Assembly: GCA_025451425.1 (NCBI GenBank)
Contig: JANWKK010000067.1
Span: 1-9,402 of the forward strand
Direction of reading: 5' to 3'
Length of the DNA: 9,402 nucleotides
Source of the DNA: Gemmatimonadaceae bacterium
Lineage (GTDB): Bacteria; Gemmatimonadota; Gemmatimonadetes; Gemmatimonadales; Gemmatimonadaceae
Below are positions 1 through 6,811 of this stretch, piece after piece. A program made the translations under genes and the position numbers. How positions within the stretch are numbered: position 1 is the first letter of the stretch; each line of letters begins with the position of its first letter. Below the pieces are notes generated by a model. It was not told the origin of the DNA. It made no database searches and was given only the letters and a program-made list of their open reading frames with translations.

Positions 1-488
1 GATCCGAGGAGGCCCCGGAGCGTTTTGTAGCCAAGAAAGTCGATGCCCTTGTCGGTGAGGTTGAACTGGACGTCGCGCGCCGCGGCTTTGGCAATACTTC
101 CGGGCCCCTCGAGCGGTTGGTGCCCCGCGGGCATCTGCGGCGGCGCATCCATTGACAGATAGCCTTCGTTGATGAGACGCTGGACCAATTCGTCGAGGAG
201 CTTGGCGAGCTTAGCTTGCCCCTCGTCGTCGCCCTCACCCCGGAGCGCCTCGAGCATCTCGGGGGTAAACTGCCCACTCTCCATCAGGGCATTGAGAATC
301 GCCTGCTTGAGCGCCTCGAGCGAACGGTCGCCGTCGTCGCCGAAGTCCCAGCCGTAGTAAGGCTGCTGATTCTTGCCGCCCGCGAAGCCCGACTGCAGCA
401 GGAAGTCGGCGAGCTTGTCGAGCAGCGACTGAAGATCGACCGCGTCGGCCATCTCCGGGCTGAACTTCGTGTAGGTATGAAATCGCAT
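1..488 (-). CDS. VWA/CoxE-like MoxR-partner protein, N-terminal part (cut by window edge)
   Basis: An open frame of 162 codons runs from ATG at 486-488 to the window edge without a stop, so the C-terminal part is missing. The start has a strong ribosome site, AGGGAGG at 495-501, six bases upstream. The visible protein begins MRFHTYTKF, is acidic and helical, and has a segment LVQRLINEGYL followed later by FNLTDKGIDFLGYKTLRGLLG-like text. From memory, that 'unfinished helix, then winged-helix-like LT.KG...LG' block resembles the region before the VWA domain in actinobacterial CoxE-like VWA proteins (Rv0959 type), which pair with a MoxR-type ATPase. Such an ATPase is present at 3044-4513, which supports the call. 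The VWA domain with its MIDAS motif would lie outside the window, so it is not seen. The family is inferred; that the frame is coding is much surer. Confidence 0.62.
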   Translation of the reverse strand, partial: MRFHTYTKFSPEMADAVDLQSLLDKLADFLLQSGFAGGKNQQPYYGWDFGDDGDRSLEALKQAILNALMESGQFTPEMLEALRGEGDDEGQAKLAKLLDELVQRLINEGYLSMDAPPQMPAGHQPLEGPGSIAKAAARDVQFNLTDKGIDFLGYKTLRGLLG

Positions 489-494
489 CGCGGG

Positions 495-536
495 CCTCCC
501 TCATCAAAGCATACGCCGTTGCTCGCGGGAAGTCAC
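495..536 (-). promoter_or_regulatory. Candidate sigma-70-type promoter and ribosome site of the VWA-like gene
   Basis: Read on the minus strand, GTGACT (531-536) and TATGCT (508-513) are separated by exactly 17 bases, giving four of six matches to each consensus box. The AGGGAGG ribosome site (495-501) follows directly, so the leader would be very short. This lies in the short divergent gap to the MFS gene. It is a pattern match only. Confidence 0.3.
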
Positions 537-573
537 GATGTGCTGGCCGATGTCGATAGATTGCCCTGTGCCG

Positions 574-1851
574 ATGACTGCCAGCTTCAACCCATTCCGC
601 GCCCTTCGCCACCGCAACTTTCTGCTGTTCTGGTCGGGACAGACGCTATCGCTCATCGGTACCTGGATGCAGGCGATGGCCGAGGGGTGGTTGGCGTTTG
701 CGTTGACGCGCAACGCGTTCCTGGTCGGACTCGTCGCCGCCTCGCAGTCGCTCCCGATTCTCGTCTTCTCGCTGTACGCGGGAGTGCTCGTCGATCGCAC
801 GAACAAGCTGCGGCTCGTAACGATCTGCCAAACACTGTTCGCGATCCAGTCGACGTCACTCTGGACGCTCGCGTGGACGAATCACATCACGATTCACTGG
901 CTGATCGCGATGGCGTCCATCAACGGCATGATCAGTTCAATCGAGATTCCGGCGCGCCAGTCGCTGGTCATCGAGCTCGTGGGTCGTGACGAACTTCCCG
1001 GCGCGATCGCACTGAACTCGAGCGGATTCAACCTCGCCCGCATCATCGGCCCGGCGACGGCCGCCATCGTGATTGCCAAGCTCGGGATCGCGTGGTGCTT
1101 CGGCGTGAACGCCATCAGCTACATCGCGGTGCTGATTGGGCTGTTTTTAATCAGACTGCCTGTATGGGTGCCGACGCGGCATCGGGCGTCGCCACTCCAG
1201 GGAATGATTGAAGGACTGCGTTTCATGCGCGGAACGCCGTCAGTCGCGGCTTTGATCGGCATCGTGACGGTGTATTCGGTCTTGGGTGCTCCGTACTTGA
1301 CCTTGATGCCCGTCGTCGCCGGCGATCGGCTCGGACTTGGCGCGAGCGGCTATGGGTTACTGCTCGCCTGCGTCGGGATCGGGGGCCTAGCGGGAGCACT
1401 CACGCTGGCCGCGGTCGGCGATCGCTTCCCACGTCACGTGATCCTTTCACGAGCGACCTACGCCTTTTCGAGCTTGCTCATCATCTTCGCCTTTGTGCGC
1501 TCGCCGGCGGTCGCATATCCGCTGTTGCTGTGCATTGGCTTCGCGATGATCGTAAACGGTGCCCAAGCCAATTCGATTCTTCAGCATCTCGTGCCGGACG
1601 AGTTGCGCGGACGTATCATGGCCGCGTACTCGTTGATCGTCGTTGGCCTCTCGCAGGTCGCGGGTTCATTCGTGGCGGGCGCGGTCGCTCGGGTGGCGGG
1701 CGTCGCCTGGGCGATCGGTGCCGGAGCGGCGTTGATGCTCGCATACGCAATCTGGGCGTTTCGGTCTTACAGTAACGTTTTCTCCGCGAGCTCCACGATG
1801 ATCGCCGCGGCGCCGTCGAGGCCGAGCCAGCCAGTGTCGATACACACGTGA
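574..1851 (+). CDS. MFS transporter, MFS_3/EntS-like exporter
   Basis: A 425-residue inner-membrane transporter if started at ATG 574 (MTASFNPFRALRHRNF). ATGs at 538 and 550 are also in frame; none has a clear ribosome site, and 574 was chosen because homologues usually begin about ten residues before 'FRALRHRNFxLFW'. The protein is mostly hydrophobic helices. It has the MFS motif A loop twice: GVLVDRTNKLR at about 70-80 and GDRFPRH at about 282-288. It also shows two blocks typical of the MFS_3/EntS-like group: IPARQSLVIELV (about 125-136) and LVPDELRGRIMAAY (about 339-352). Members export siderophores, drugs or macrolides; the substrate here cannot be told. It is the only + strand gene between minus-strand neighbours. 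Its last 28 residues (from about 398, SYSNVFSASS...) lie antisense over the cytidylate kinase-like gene and do not look like transporter sequence. They probably arose by loss of an earlier stop. Confidence 0.9.
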   Translation: MTASFNPFRALRHRNFLLFWSGQTLSLIGTWMQAMAEGWLAFALTRNAFLVGLVAASQSLPILVFSLYAGVLVDRTNKLRLVTICQTLFAIQSTSLWTLAWTNHITIHWLIAMASINGMISSIEIPARQSLVIELVGRDELPGAIALNSSGFNLARIIGPATAAIVIAKLGIAWCFGVNAISYIAVLIGLFLIRLPVWVPTRHRASPLQGMIEGLRFMRGTPSVAALIGIVTVYSVLGAPYLTLMPVVAGDRLGLGASGYGLLLACVGIGGLAGALTLAAVGDRFPRHVILSRATYAFSSLLIIFAFVRSPAVAYPLLLCIGFAMIVNGAQANSILQHLVPDELRGRIMAAYSLIVVGLSQVAGSFVAGAVARVAGVAWAIGAGAALMLAYAIWAFRSYSNVFSASSTMIAAAPSRPSQPVSIHT

Positions 1852-2390
1852 TAGTTCATCACGTCGCGCCACTCACGGTTGAAGTTGCGACGGACGTACT
1901 GCTCGCGGTTCTTGTTTGTCTCAGTGACGACACGCTCGGCGTCCTTCGCGGGGACGCCGAGCCGGGTGATCGCTCCCTCAATGAGCTTGGGACGCGAGGC
2001 ATAGCAGAAAACGTGGAGTGAGTCGCCCCGATTCGCGAGGAGGCACTGTGCGCCGCGGCCAACGAACACGGCCGGCCCCTGGTGCACCGCTTCCTCGATG
2101 ACGCGACGAGTAATGTCGACAACGCGTTGCTCGGTCATCATCACCGGTGCCTCGGGAATTGCGGGCATCGACTCCGGAGTGCCGAGGGAGAGCGTTGTCG
2201 CCAAGCGCTCGACAATGGATGGAATGCGCTCGTCGCGCGCCGTGACTTCGGCTCTCGTTAGGCCGGTGCGCTCAGCAACGGCGTCGATGACCGCATTGTC
2301 GAAGAGGGCCCAGCCGAGCGAACGGGCTATGCGCTCGGCGATCTCCGAGCCGCCGGCGCCGTACATGCGCGAGATGGTGATGAAAGGCAA
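1767..2390 (-). CDS. Cytidylate kinase-like family protein
   Basis: A 207-residue cytosolic P-loop protein of the Cytidylate_kin2 type (PF13189). Members are predicted nucleoside monophosphate kinases, but most have no tested substrate. The N-terminus PFITISRMYGAGGSEIAERIA matches the family's opening strand and glycine-rich phosphate loop, usually ITISREYGSGG. GRGAQCLL at about 111-118 matches the second conserved block, and the arginine-rich lid-like region NREQYVRRNF is at about 161-170. The length is normal and the C-terminus (IVELAEKTLL) looks complete. The start codon is TTG: an in-frame TAA lies five codons upstream, and the first internal ATG (codon 9) would remove half the phosphate loop. 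No ribosome site is visible. It lies 69 bases after the GNAT gene, possibly in the same transcript. Its 3' end overlaps the convergent MFS gene by 85 bases. A housekeeping cmk would be longer in its CMP-binding part, so this is the divergent family. Confidence 0.88.
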   Translation of the reverse strand: MPFITISRMYGAGGSEIAERIARSLGWALFDNAVIDAVAERTGLTRAEVTARDERIPSIVERLATTLSLGTPESMPAIPEAPVMMTEQRVVDITRRVIEEAVHQGPAVFVGRGAQCLLANRGDSLHVFCYASRPKLIEGAITRLGVPAKDAERVVTETNKNREQYVRRNFNREWRDVMNYHVCIDTGWLGLDGAAAIIVELAEKTLL

Positions 2391-2400
2391 ACGTGAGAGG

Positions 2401-2424
2401 GGTTAGGGGCGTATGGCTAGGGGC
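2401..2424 (+). repeat. Two direct copies of GGYTAGGGGC in the gap between two genes
   Basis: GGTTAGGGGC (2401-2410) and GGCTAGGGGC (2415-2424) differ at one base and are four bases apart. They fill part of the 69-base gap between the GNAT stop and the cytidylate kinase-like start. The core TTAGGG resembles the dispersed CGTTAGG heptamer of this window. Nothing else is evident in this gap. Confidence 0.45.
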
Positions 2425-2459
2425 AGCCTCAGCCTCGACCACAAACTCGGACGCACTCC

Positions 2460-3047
2460 CTAACGACGGAGCAACTTGTGGCGAACCTCTTCGACAACGG
2501 CGAAGCCGGCGGCAGCCCACGCGGCGCTCGCGGCGCCACCCGGCACGTTATGCAGTCGCATTTCCATGAGGCCGCGCTCCATACACCAGGACTCGGCCCA
2601 CTGGAGGAGCGCCTTGAGCACGCCGCGGCGACGGATTCGCGGATGCACGAACACCGACGACACGTAGCAATATCGATCGGGATGAAGCAGCGGCGAGTTG
2701 AGCGTCTCGACGCAGCGCAGAATTCCGGCGATCTCGCCGCCAGCCTCGGCGAGAAGCATGACTTCATGTGGAGAACGCAACTGCGCGGCGAAGACCTCGT
2801 ACGCGCGCTCACGTGCGTCGGCGCGGAGACGACCATAGACAGGATGGTCGCCATTCTCCCGCAAGAGCGCGAGCCGGAGCTCGACGATGATCGGCAGATC
2901 GTTGAGCGTGGCGCGGCGTACAGCGATCGTCGGTCGCACAGTGGCCTGACGCGTTGTCAGGCCACGGCTCGTACCTAACGAGCGAGAGACGCCAGCGACC
3001 GACGCGGAGCCACCGGCGTCGCGCCCGGCCTCGCCCCGGCGCGTCAT
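2460..3047 (-). CDS. GNAT family N-acetyltransferase
   Basis: A 195-residue protein predicted to transfer an acetyl group from acetyl-CoA to an amine; the substrate is unknown. The GNAT fold begins at about residue 40 (IAVRRATLNDLPIIVELR). Motif A is clear: YVSSVFVHPRIRRRGVLKALLQWAE, with R-R-x-G contacting the pyrophosphate. The fold then continues to MEMRLHNV and AAGFAVVEEVRHKLL at the C-terminus. I start it at ATG 3045-3047 because it overlaps the MoxR stop as ATGA, which implies translational coupling. This gives a roughly 36-residue N-terminal tail rich in Arg, Gly and Ser that does not resemble the family. A GTG at 2937-2939, just after a perfect hairpin, would give a standard 159-residue GNAT, so the start is uncertain. 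An in-frame upstream extension to 3176 is only antisense-like Arg-rich text and was not used. The TAG stop sits inside a CGTTAGG motif. Confidence 0.87.
   Translation of the reverse strand: MTRRGEAGRDAGGSASVAGVSRSLGTSRGLTTRQATVRPTIAVRRATLNDLPIIVELRLALLRENGDHPVYGRLRADARERAYEVFAAQLRSPHEVMLLAEAGGEIAGILRCVETLNSPLLHPDRYCYVSSVFVHPRIRRRGVLKALLQWAESWCMERGLMEMRLHNVPGGAASAAWAAAGFAVVEEVRHKLLRR
2941..2965. repeat. Perfect 10-bp inverted repeat (hairpin) inside the GNAT 5' region
   Basis: GTGGCCTGAC (2941-2950) and GTCAGGCCAC (2956-2965) are perfect reverse complements separated by the five bases GCGTT. In the minus-strand mRNA the hairpin ends one base before GTG 2937-2939, an alternative start of the GNAT gene. 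There is no T-run after it on either strand, so it is not a standard intrinsic terminator. Confidence 0.75.
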
Positions 3048-4513
3048 GCCATTCCGCCTCCGAACAGATCCTGACCGGGGCGACGTCGAGGTTCGGGGAG
3101 CGCGCGGCCATATGCCCCGCCGTCGCTGCGCGAAATCTTCTTGCGCGCGACGAGCGCCTCGAGCACGAGCTCGCATGCCGCGACCGAGGCCGGCGCATCG
3201 TCGGCGGTCGCGAGGCCGACATGCCTAACGACTGTGAGCAAATCCGGAACGATGTCGAACCCCTTGAGCACTGCTTCCGAGCGCGCGTCATCAGTCACCT
3301 GCAGCGCTCCACCTTCGTCGAACCACATCACGATCTCGTCGGTGTTGACGCCGCCGGCCCGATCCTGAAAAGTTGCATCAGCGGCTCGACGAATCAGCTC
3401 GCGCGCGATGGCATTGCCGCCGACAAGCTCACCTTCGTACTCGAGCTCAATCTTGCCGGTGATCGCGGGAAGCGCAGCGTAAATGTCGGCGATGCGCGGC
3501 ACCACGTCGGACTCGCCCGTTGTGATCGCTCGTCGTTCGGCATTCGAGATCACATTTTCCATCACCGCGATCGGCATTCGCTGCGAGACGCCGGAGCGCT
3601 TGTCGATACGGCGATCCGTGCGAGCCTCGAACGCGATACGCTCGATCATCTCGGCAACGAAATCCGGAATGCGGACCGGGCGGTTGTCGCGCTCGGTCCA
3701 TGCTTCCTGCCGAGTGATCGACATTCCGAGGTCGACCGTCTCCGGATAATGCGTGAGAATCTCGCTGCCAATACGGTCCTTGAGCGGCGTGATGATCTTG
3801 CCGCGCGCCGTGTAGTCCTCGGGATTCGCGGTGAAGCAGAGCTGGACGTCGAGCGCAAGTCGCACCGGATATCCTTTGATTTGGACGTCTCCCTCCTGCA
3901 TGACGTTGAACAATCCCACCTGCACCTTGCCGGCCAGATCGGGGAGCTCGTTGAGGGCGAAGATGCCCCGGTTCGCCCGCGGTAACATGCCGTAGTGAAT
4001 CGTCAGCTCGTCCGAGAGGACGTGTCCGCCGCGCGCCGCCTTGATCGGGTCGAGGTCGCCGATGAGGTCCGCGATCGTGACGTCCGGCGTCGCGAGCTTC
4101 TCGACGTAACGATTATCCGCGCCAACCCAGGCGACGGGCGTGTCATCGCCAGCCTGAGTCAGAAGATTGCGCGCGAACTTGGAGATCGGCGCAAAGGGAT
4201 TGTCGTTCACTTCACTGCCGGCAACGATCGGAATCGCTTCGTCGAGCAACGTCGTGAGGGCGCGAAGGATGCGCGACTTCGCCTGACCGCGGAGACCAAG
4301 GAGAATGAAGTTGTGCCGCGAGAGAATCGCGTTCACGATCTGCGGCATCACGGTCTCCTCATAGCCGATGACACCGGCAAAGAGCGGCCCGCCATTGCAC
4401 AGCCGCGCGAGGAGATTCTGACGCATTTCGTCCTTTACGGAGCGAAGTGCGCGCTTCGGAACACCGTACGGAGAGCGCTTCAGGGCGCCGAGAGTTTCCG
4501 GGTACGACGACAC
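3044..4513 (-). CDS. MoxR/magnesium chelatase-type AAA+ ATPase
   Basis: A 489-residue cytosolic AAA+ ATPase of the MoxR/ChlI-like group (COG1239 type). It starts at GTG 4511-4513, with AGGAG at 4520-4524 spaced six bases away. Landmarks: Walker A GLRGQAKS at about 73-80, where the usual third Gly is Ala; a Walker B-like IFALNELPDL at about 184-193, where the usual DE is Asn188-Glu189; sensor-1 region CFTANPEDY with Asn230; and LKDRIGSEI with Arg247 as candidate arginine finger. As I recall, the long block KVQVGLFNVMQEGDVQIKGYP is shared by this subfamily and marks the helix-2/PS1 insert of chelatase-like AAA+ proteins. MoxR ATPases usually act with a VWA protein as a remodelling or metal-insertion chaperone. 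The likely partner is the gene at <1-488. The stop overlaps the GNAT start (ATGA). A CGTTAGG motif lies within the gene at 3224-3230. The substrate is unknown. Confidence 0.92.
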   Translation of the reverse strand: MSSYPETLGALKRSPYGVPKRALRSVKDEMRQNLLARLCNGGPLFAGVIGYEETVMPQIVNAILSRHNFILLGLRGQAKSRILRALTTLLDEAIPIVAGSEVNDNPFAPISKFARNLLTQAGDDTPVAWVGADNRYVEKLATPDVTIADLIGDLDPIKAARGGHVLSDELTIHYGMLPRANRGIFALNELPDLAGKVQVGLFNVMQEGDVQIKGYPVRLALDVQLCFTANPEDYTARGKIITPLKDRIGSEILTHYPETVDLGMSITRQEAWTERDNRPVRIPDFVAEMIERIAFEARTDRRIDKRSGVSQRMPIAVMENVISNAERRAITTGESDVVPRIADIYAALPAITGKIELEYEGELVGGNAIARELIRRAADATFQDRAGGVNTDEIVMWFDEGGALQVTDDARSEAVLKGFDIVPDLLTVVRHVGLATADDAPASVAACELVLEALVARKKISRSDGGAYGRALPEPRRRPGQDLFGGGMA

Positions 4514-4519
4514 GGCTTT

Positions 4520-4551
4520 CTCCTAAGTCGGATGAAAAACGGACTCTCCGT
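4520..4551 (-). promoter_or_regulatory. MoxR ribosome site with a short upstream hairpin and T-run
   Basis: On the minus strand ACGGA (4547-4551) and TCCGT (4539-4543), separated by three bases, form a five-pair hairpin followed at once by a run of T. It resembles a weak intrinsic terminator or attenuator about 15 bases before the AGGAG ribosome site (4520-4524). The stem is short, so it may be chance. The ribosome site itself is convincing. Confidence 0.35.
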
Positions 4552-4623
4552 CAATGAAGCGCTGAGGGAGCAGGCAATGCAAGTCCGCTAGTAGCTCGTC
4601 TTGACTGCGGGGGATGCAGCGAG

Positions 4624-4689
4624 CGCAGAGAAGACAAGAATCCGAAGTCCATTGTCTTGATTTCCTCCGCGTCCTTTGCGTTCTCTGCG
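4624..4689. repeat. Intergenic element: three 9-bp tandem units plus an inverted copy
   Basis: On the minus strand 4689-4663 reads as three tandem units, CGCAGAGAA, CGCAAAGGA and CGCGGAGGA (consensus CGCRRAGRA). The + strand at 4624-4632 is again CGCAGAGAA, so the element can fold. The left arm CGCAGAGAAGACAA (4624-4637) pairs with TTGTCTT (4652-4658) and, past a bulge, CTCTGCG (4683-4689). From memory, purine-rich 'CGCAGAG/CGCGGAGGA' blocks of this kind recur between genes in many environmental genomes. It occupies the 201-base gap between the molybdoenzyme stop and the MoxR start. No ORF with a plausible ribosome site is seen there. Confidence 0.6.
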
Positions 4690-4714
4690 GCTCACGGGAT
4701 AGCCGTTAGGCGAT

Positions 4715-6811
4715 TCAATCAGCCAGGCTGACCTCGACGAGATTGTCATAGAAAACCGGTCCGTGGCCGAGGTCGGTCTCGCGTTGGGAGGTCGTTTGAT
4801 TCGCGTTTGCGCCATCGGCGGCAAATTTCCCCCACCAGATCGATGGCGCCCAGACCACGCCTTGACGGACGGAATCCTCGATCCGCGCTACCGCGGTAAA
4901 TGCACCGCGGTCGTTGCGGATCAGGACGCGAGCGCCGGCTGGAATCGCGCGCTGTTCGGCATCGAGTGGATGAAGAACACACTCCGGCTCGCGCGCTGCC
5001 CGCTTCAATGCACCGATATTCACAAACGTCGTATTGAGGAATTGATGGGCGGGTGACGAGATCAGCGTCAATGGATAGCGTGAGGCGAGCTCCGGAACAT
5101 CCTCCGGGAACTCGTACGGGGCGGTGAACGACGGAAGCGGATCCAGACCCATCTGCGCCATACGCTCCGAATAGAACTCACATTTGCCGCTTGGCGTGAG
5201 AAACTGTCCTTCGGCGAAGGGCACGTACGGCGTCGGCAGATTCAAGCGCGCCCAGCCTCGCTCGAGCAGCGAGTCGAGGGTGACCCCACGAAGCTTTTCG
5301 GCGTTCGTATGGAGCGCTTGACGGATCAGGGCGAGATCGTCCTCAGCGAACAGCGATGAGTCCAGCTTCATCCGGGACGCAAGCAAACGGAAGATCTGGC
5401 TGTTCGGCTTCGCTTCGCCAACCGGCTCGATAGAGGGCTGATTCAGCGTGACGTAGTGATGGCCGTACGAGAAGTGGATGTCCCAGTGCTCGAGCTGCGT
5501 CGTCGCGGGGAGGACGATGTCCGCCCAGTCCGCGGTGTCCGTCTGGAAATGTTCGAGGACGACCGTGAAAAGATCCTCACGCGCGAACCCGCGCAGTACG
5601 GCATTGCGATCGGGCGCGACCGCCGCCGGATTGGAGTTGTAGACGACGAGCGCGCGCACCGGCGGACCGCCGACGCCAGCGTCCGGAGTTGTAAGGGCCT
5701 CGCCGAGACGAATCATGTTGATCGTTCGCACAGGCGGCGACAGATCCGGGCGCTCGAGTGACTGTTTATTGAATTGAAAATTCGCGCTCGTCGAGAGTTG
5801 AACGCCGCCGCCGGCATGGCGCCAATGTCCTGTGATCGCGGGCAGACACGCGATCGTACGAACGGCCATTCCGCCGCCGGCGTGCCGCTGCAGACCGTAA
5901 TTCACACGAATGAATGCAGCGCGCGCGCGGCCGTATTTCTCCGCGAGCTCAACGATCTTCGCAACAGGAACGCCGGTGATGCTCGACACGCGCTGCGGCG
6001 TATACTCACGCGCGCGCACACGCAGTGCCTCCTCGCCCAGCGTATGTCGCGCGAGAAAGTCGCGGTCCTCGAGGCCCTCCTCGAAGACCACGTGCATCAT
6101 TCCCAGTGCGAGCGCGGCGTCCGTGCCGGGTCGAATGGCGATCCACTCGTCGCATTGCGAGGCGGTGCGGGTTCGCAGCGGATCGATCGCGATGATCGGC
6201 GCGCCGCGACTGCGTGCCTCGAGCACGAATGGCCACAGGTGCGGATTGGACGTGAGTGTGTTCGTGCCCCAGAGCAGGACCAGGTCACTCTCGGGAATTC
6301 CTTCGGCATCGGCACCGATGTTCGCACCGACGCTCATTCGCATGCCGACCGTTCCGGCCATTGAGCAGATCGTGCGGTCGAGCATCGAAGCGCCAATCAG
6401 ATGGAAAAAGCGGCGGTCGAGTGAGGATCCTTGAACCAGGCCCATTGTACCCGCATACGAGTACGGAAGGATCGCCTGAGGTCCCTCTGATGAACGAGCG
6501 ATCGTACTCAGCCGGCTCGCAATTTCATCCAGGGCGTCATCCCAACTGACCCGGGCAAAGCGCCCGCTTCCCTTCGGACCAACGCGCTTGAGCGGATGCA
6601 GCAAGCGATCCGGGTGATATGTGCGCTCGACGTATCGATTGACCTTGGTACACAGGAATCCGCGGGTGAACGGATGCTCCGGGTCGCCGGCGACGCGGAT
6701 GGCGCGACCATTCTCCACGGTGACGAGCATCGCGCAGGTGTCTGGACAATCGTGCGGACATGCGCCGTGGACGATCGTCGAATGGGCAATGGGAAGCGAT
6801 TGGGTACTCAT
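4715..6811 (-). CDS. Molybdopterin-dependent oxidoreductase (bis-MGD, 4Fe-4S)
   Basis: A 698-residue enzyme of the DMSO reductase/formate dehydrogenase superfamily. It starts at ATG 6809-6811 (MSTQSLPIAH); a TTG-started extension to 6919 adds only a Pro/Ala-rich stretch and was rejected. The N-terminal 4Fe-4S domain has CPHDCPDTC (Cys18, 22, 26) and GFLCTK (Cys54). The central molybdopterin domains follow (VLLWGTN, NPHLWPF, TDTADWADIVLPATTQLEHWD). The C-terminal dinucleotide-binding domain starts near YPLTLISSPAHQFLNTTF and ends in the conserved QTTSQRETDLGHGPVFYDNLVEV. Cys149, in DRTICSMAG, lies where formate dehydrogenases carry the Cys/Sec molybdenum ligand, so Cys is the likely ligand (inference by position). 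No Tat signal is visible, so it is probably cytosolic. No electron-transfer or membrane-anchor subunit lies beside it. The substrate cannot be assigned. Text annotations such as nitrate or formate reductase would be unsafe. Confidence 0.93.
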   Translation of the reverse strand: MSTQSLPIAHSTIVHGACPHDCPDTCAMLVTVENGRAIRVAGDPEHPFTRGFLCTKVNRYVERTYHPDRLLHPLKRVGPKGSGRFARVSWDDALDEIASRLSTIARSSEGPQAILPYSYAGTMGLVQGSSLDRRFFHLIGASMLDRTICSMAGTVGMRMSVGANIGADAEGIPESDLVLLWGTNTLTSNPHLWPFVLEARSRGAPIIAIDPLRTRTASQCDEWIAIRPGTDAALALGMMHVVFEEGLEDRDFLARHTLGEEALRVRAREYTPQRVSSITGVPVAKIVELAEKYGRARAAFIRVNYGLQRHAGGGMAVRTIACLPAITGHWRHAGGGVQLSTSANFQFNKQSLERPDLSPPVRTINMIRLGEALTTPDAGVGGPPVRALVVYNSNPAAVAPDRNAVLRGFAREDLFTVVLEHFQTDTADWADIVLPATTQLEHWDIHFSYGHHYVTLNQPSIEPVGEAKPNSQIFRLLASRMKLDSSLFAEDDLALIRQALHTNAEKLRGVTLDSLLERGWARLNLPTPYVPFAEGQFLTPSGKCEFYSERMAQMGLDPLPSFTAPYEFPEDVPELASRYPLTLISSPAHQFLNTTFVNIGALKRAAREPECVLHPLDAEQRAIPAGARVLIRNDRGAFTAVARIEDSVRQGVVWAPSIWWGKFAADGANANQTTSQRETDLGHGPVFYDNLVEVSLAD

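Noticed and set aside
216..989. 257-codon + strand frame spanning the left divergent region
   Set aside because: It overlaps both the VWA-like gene and the MFS gene in another frame and has no protein-family features.
2954..3985. 343-codon open frame on the + strand
   Set aside because: It is antisense to the well-supported MoxR gene, is rich in Arg/His/Asp as high-GC shadow frames are, and has no recognisable domain.
4588..4824. 78-codon minus-strand frame across the intergenic repeat
   Set aside because: It mostly overlaps the molybdoenzyme C-terminus in another frame and has no start signal.
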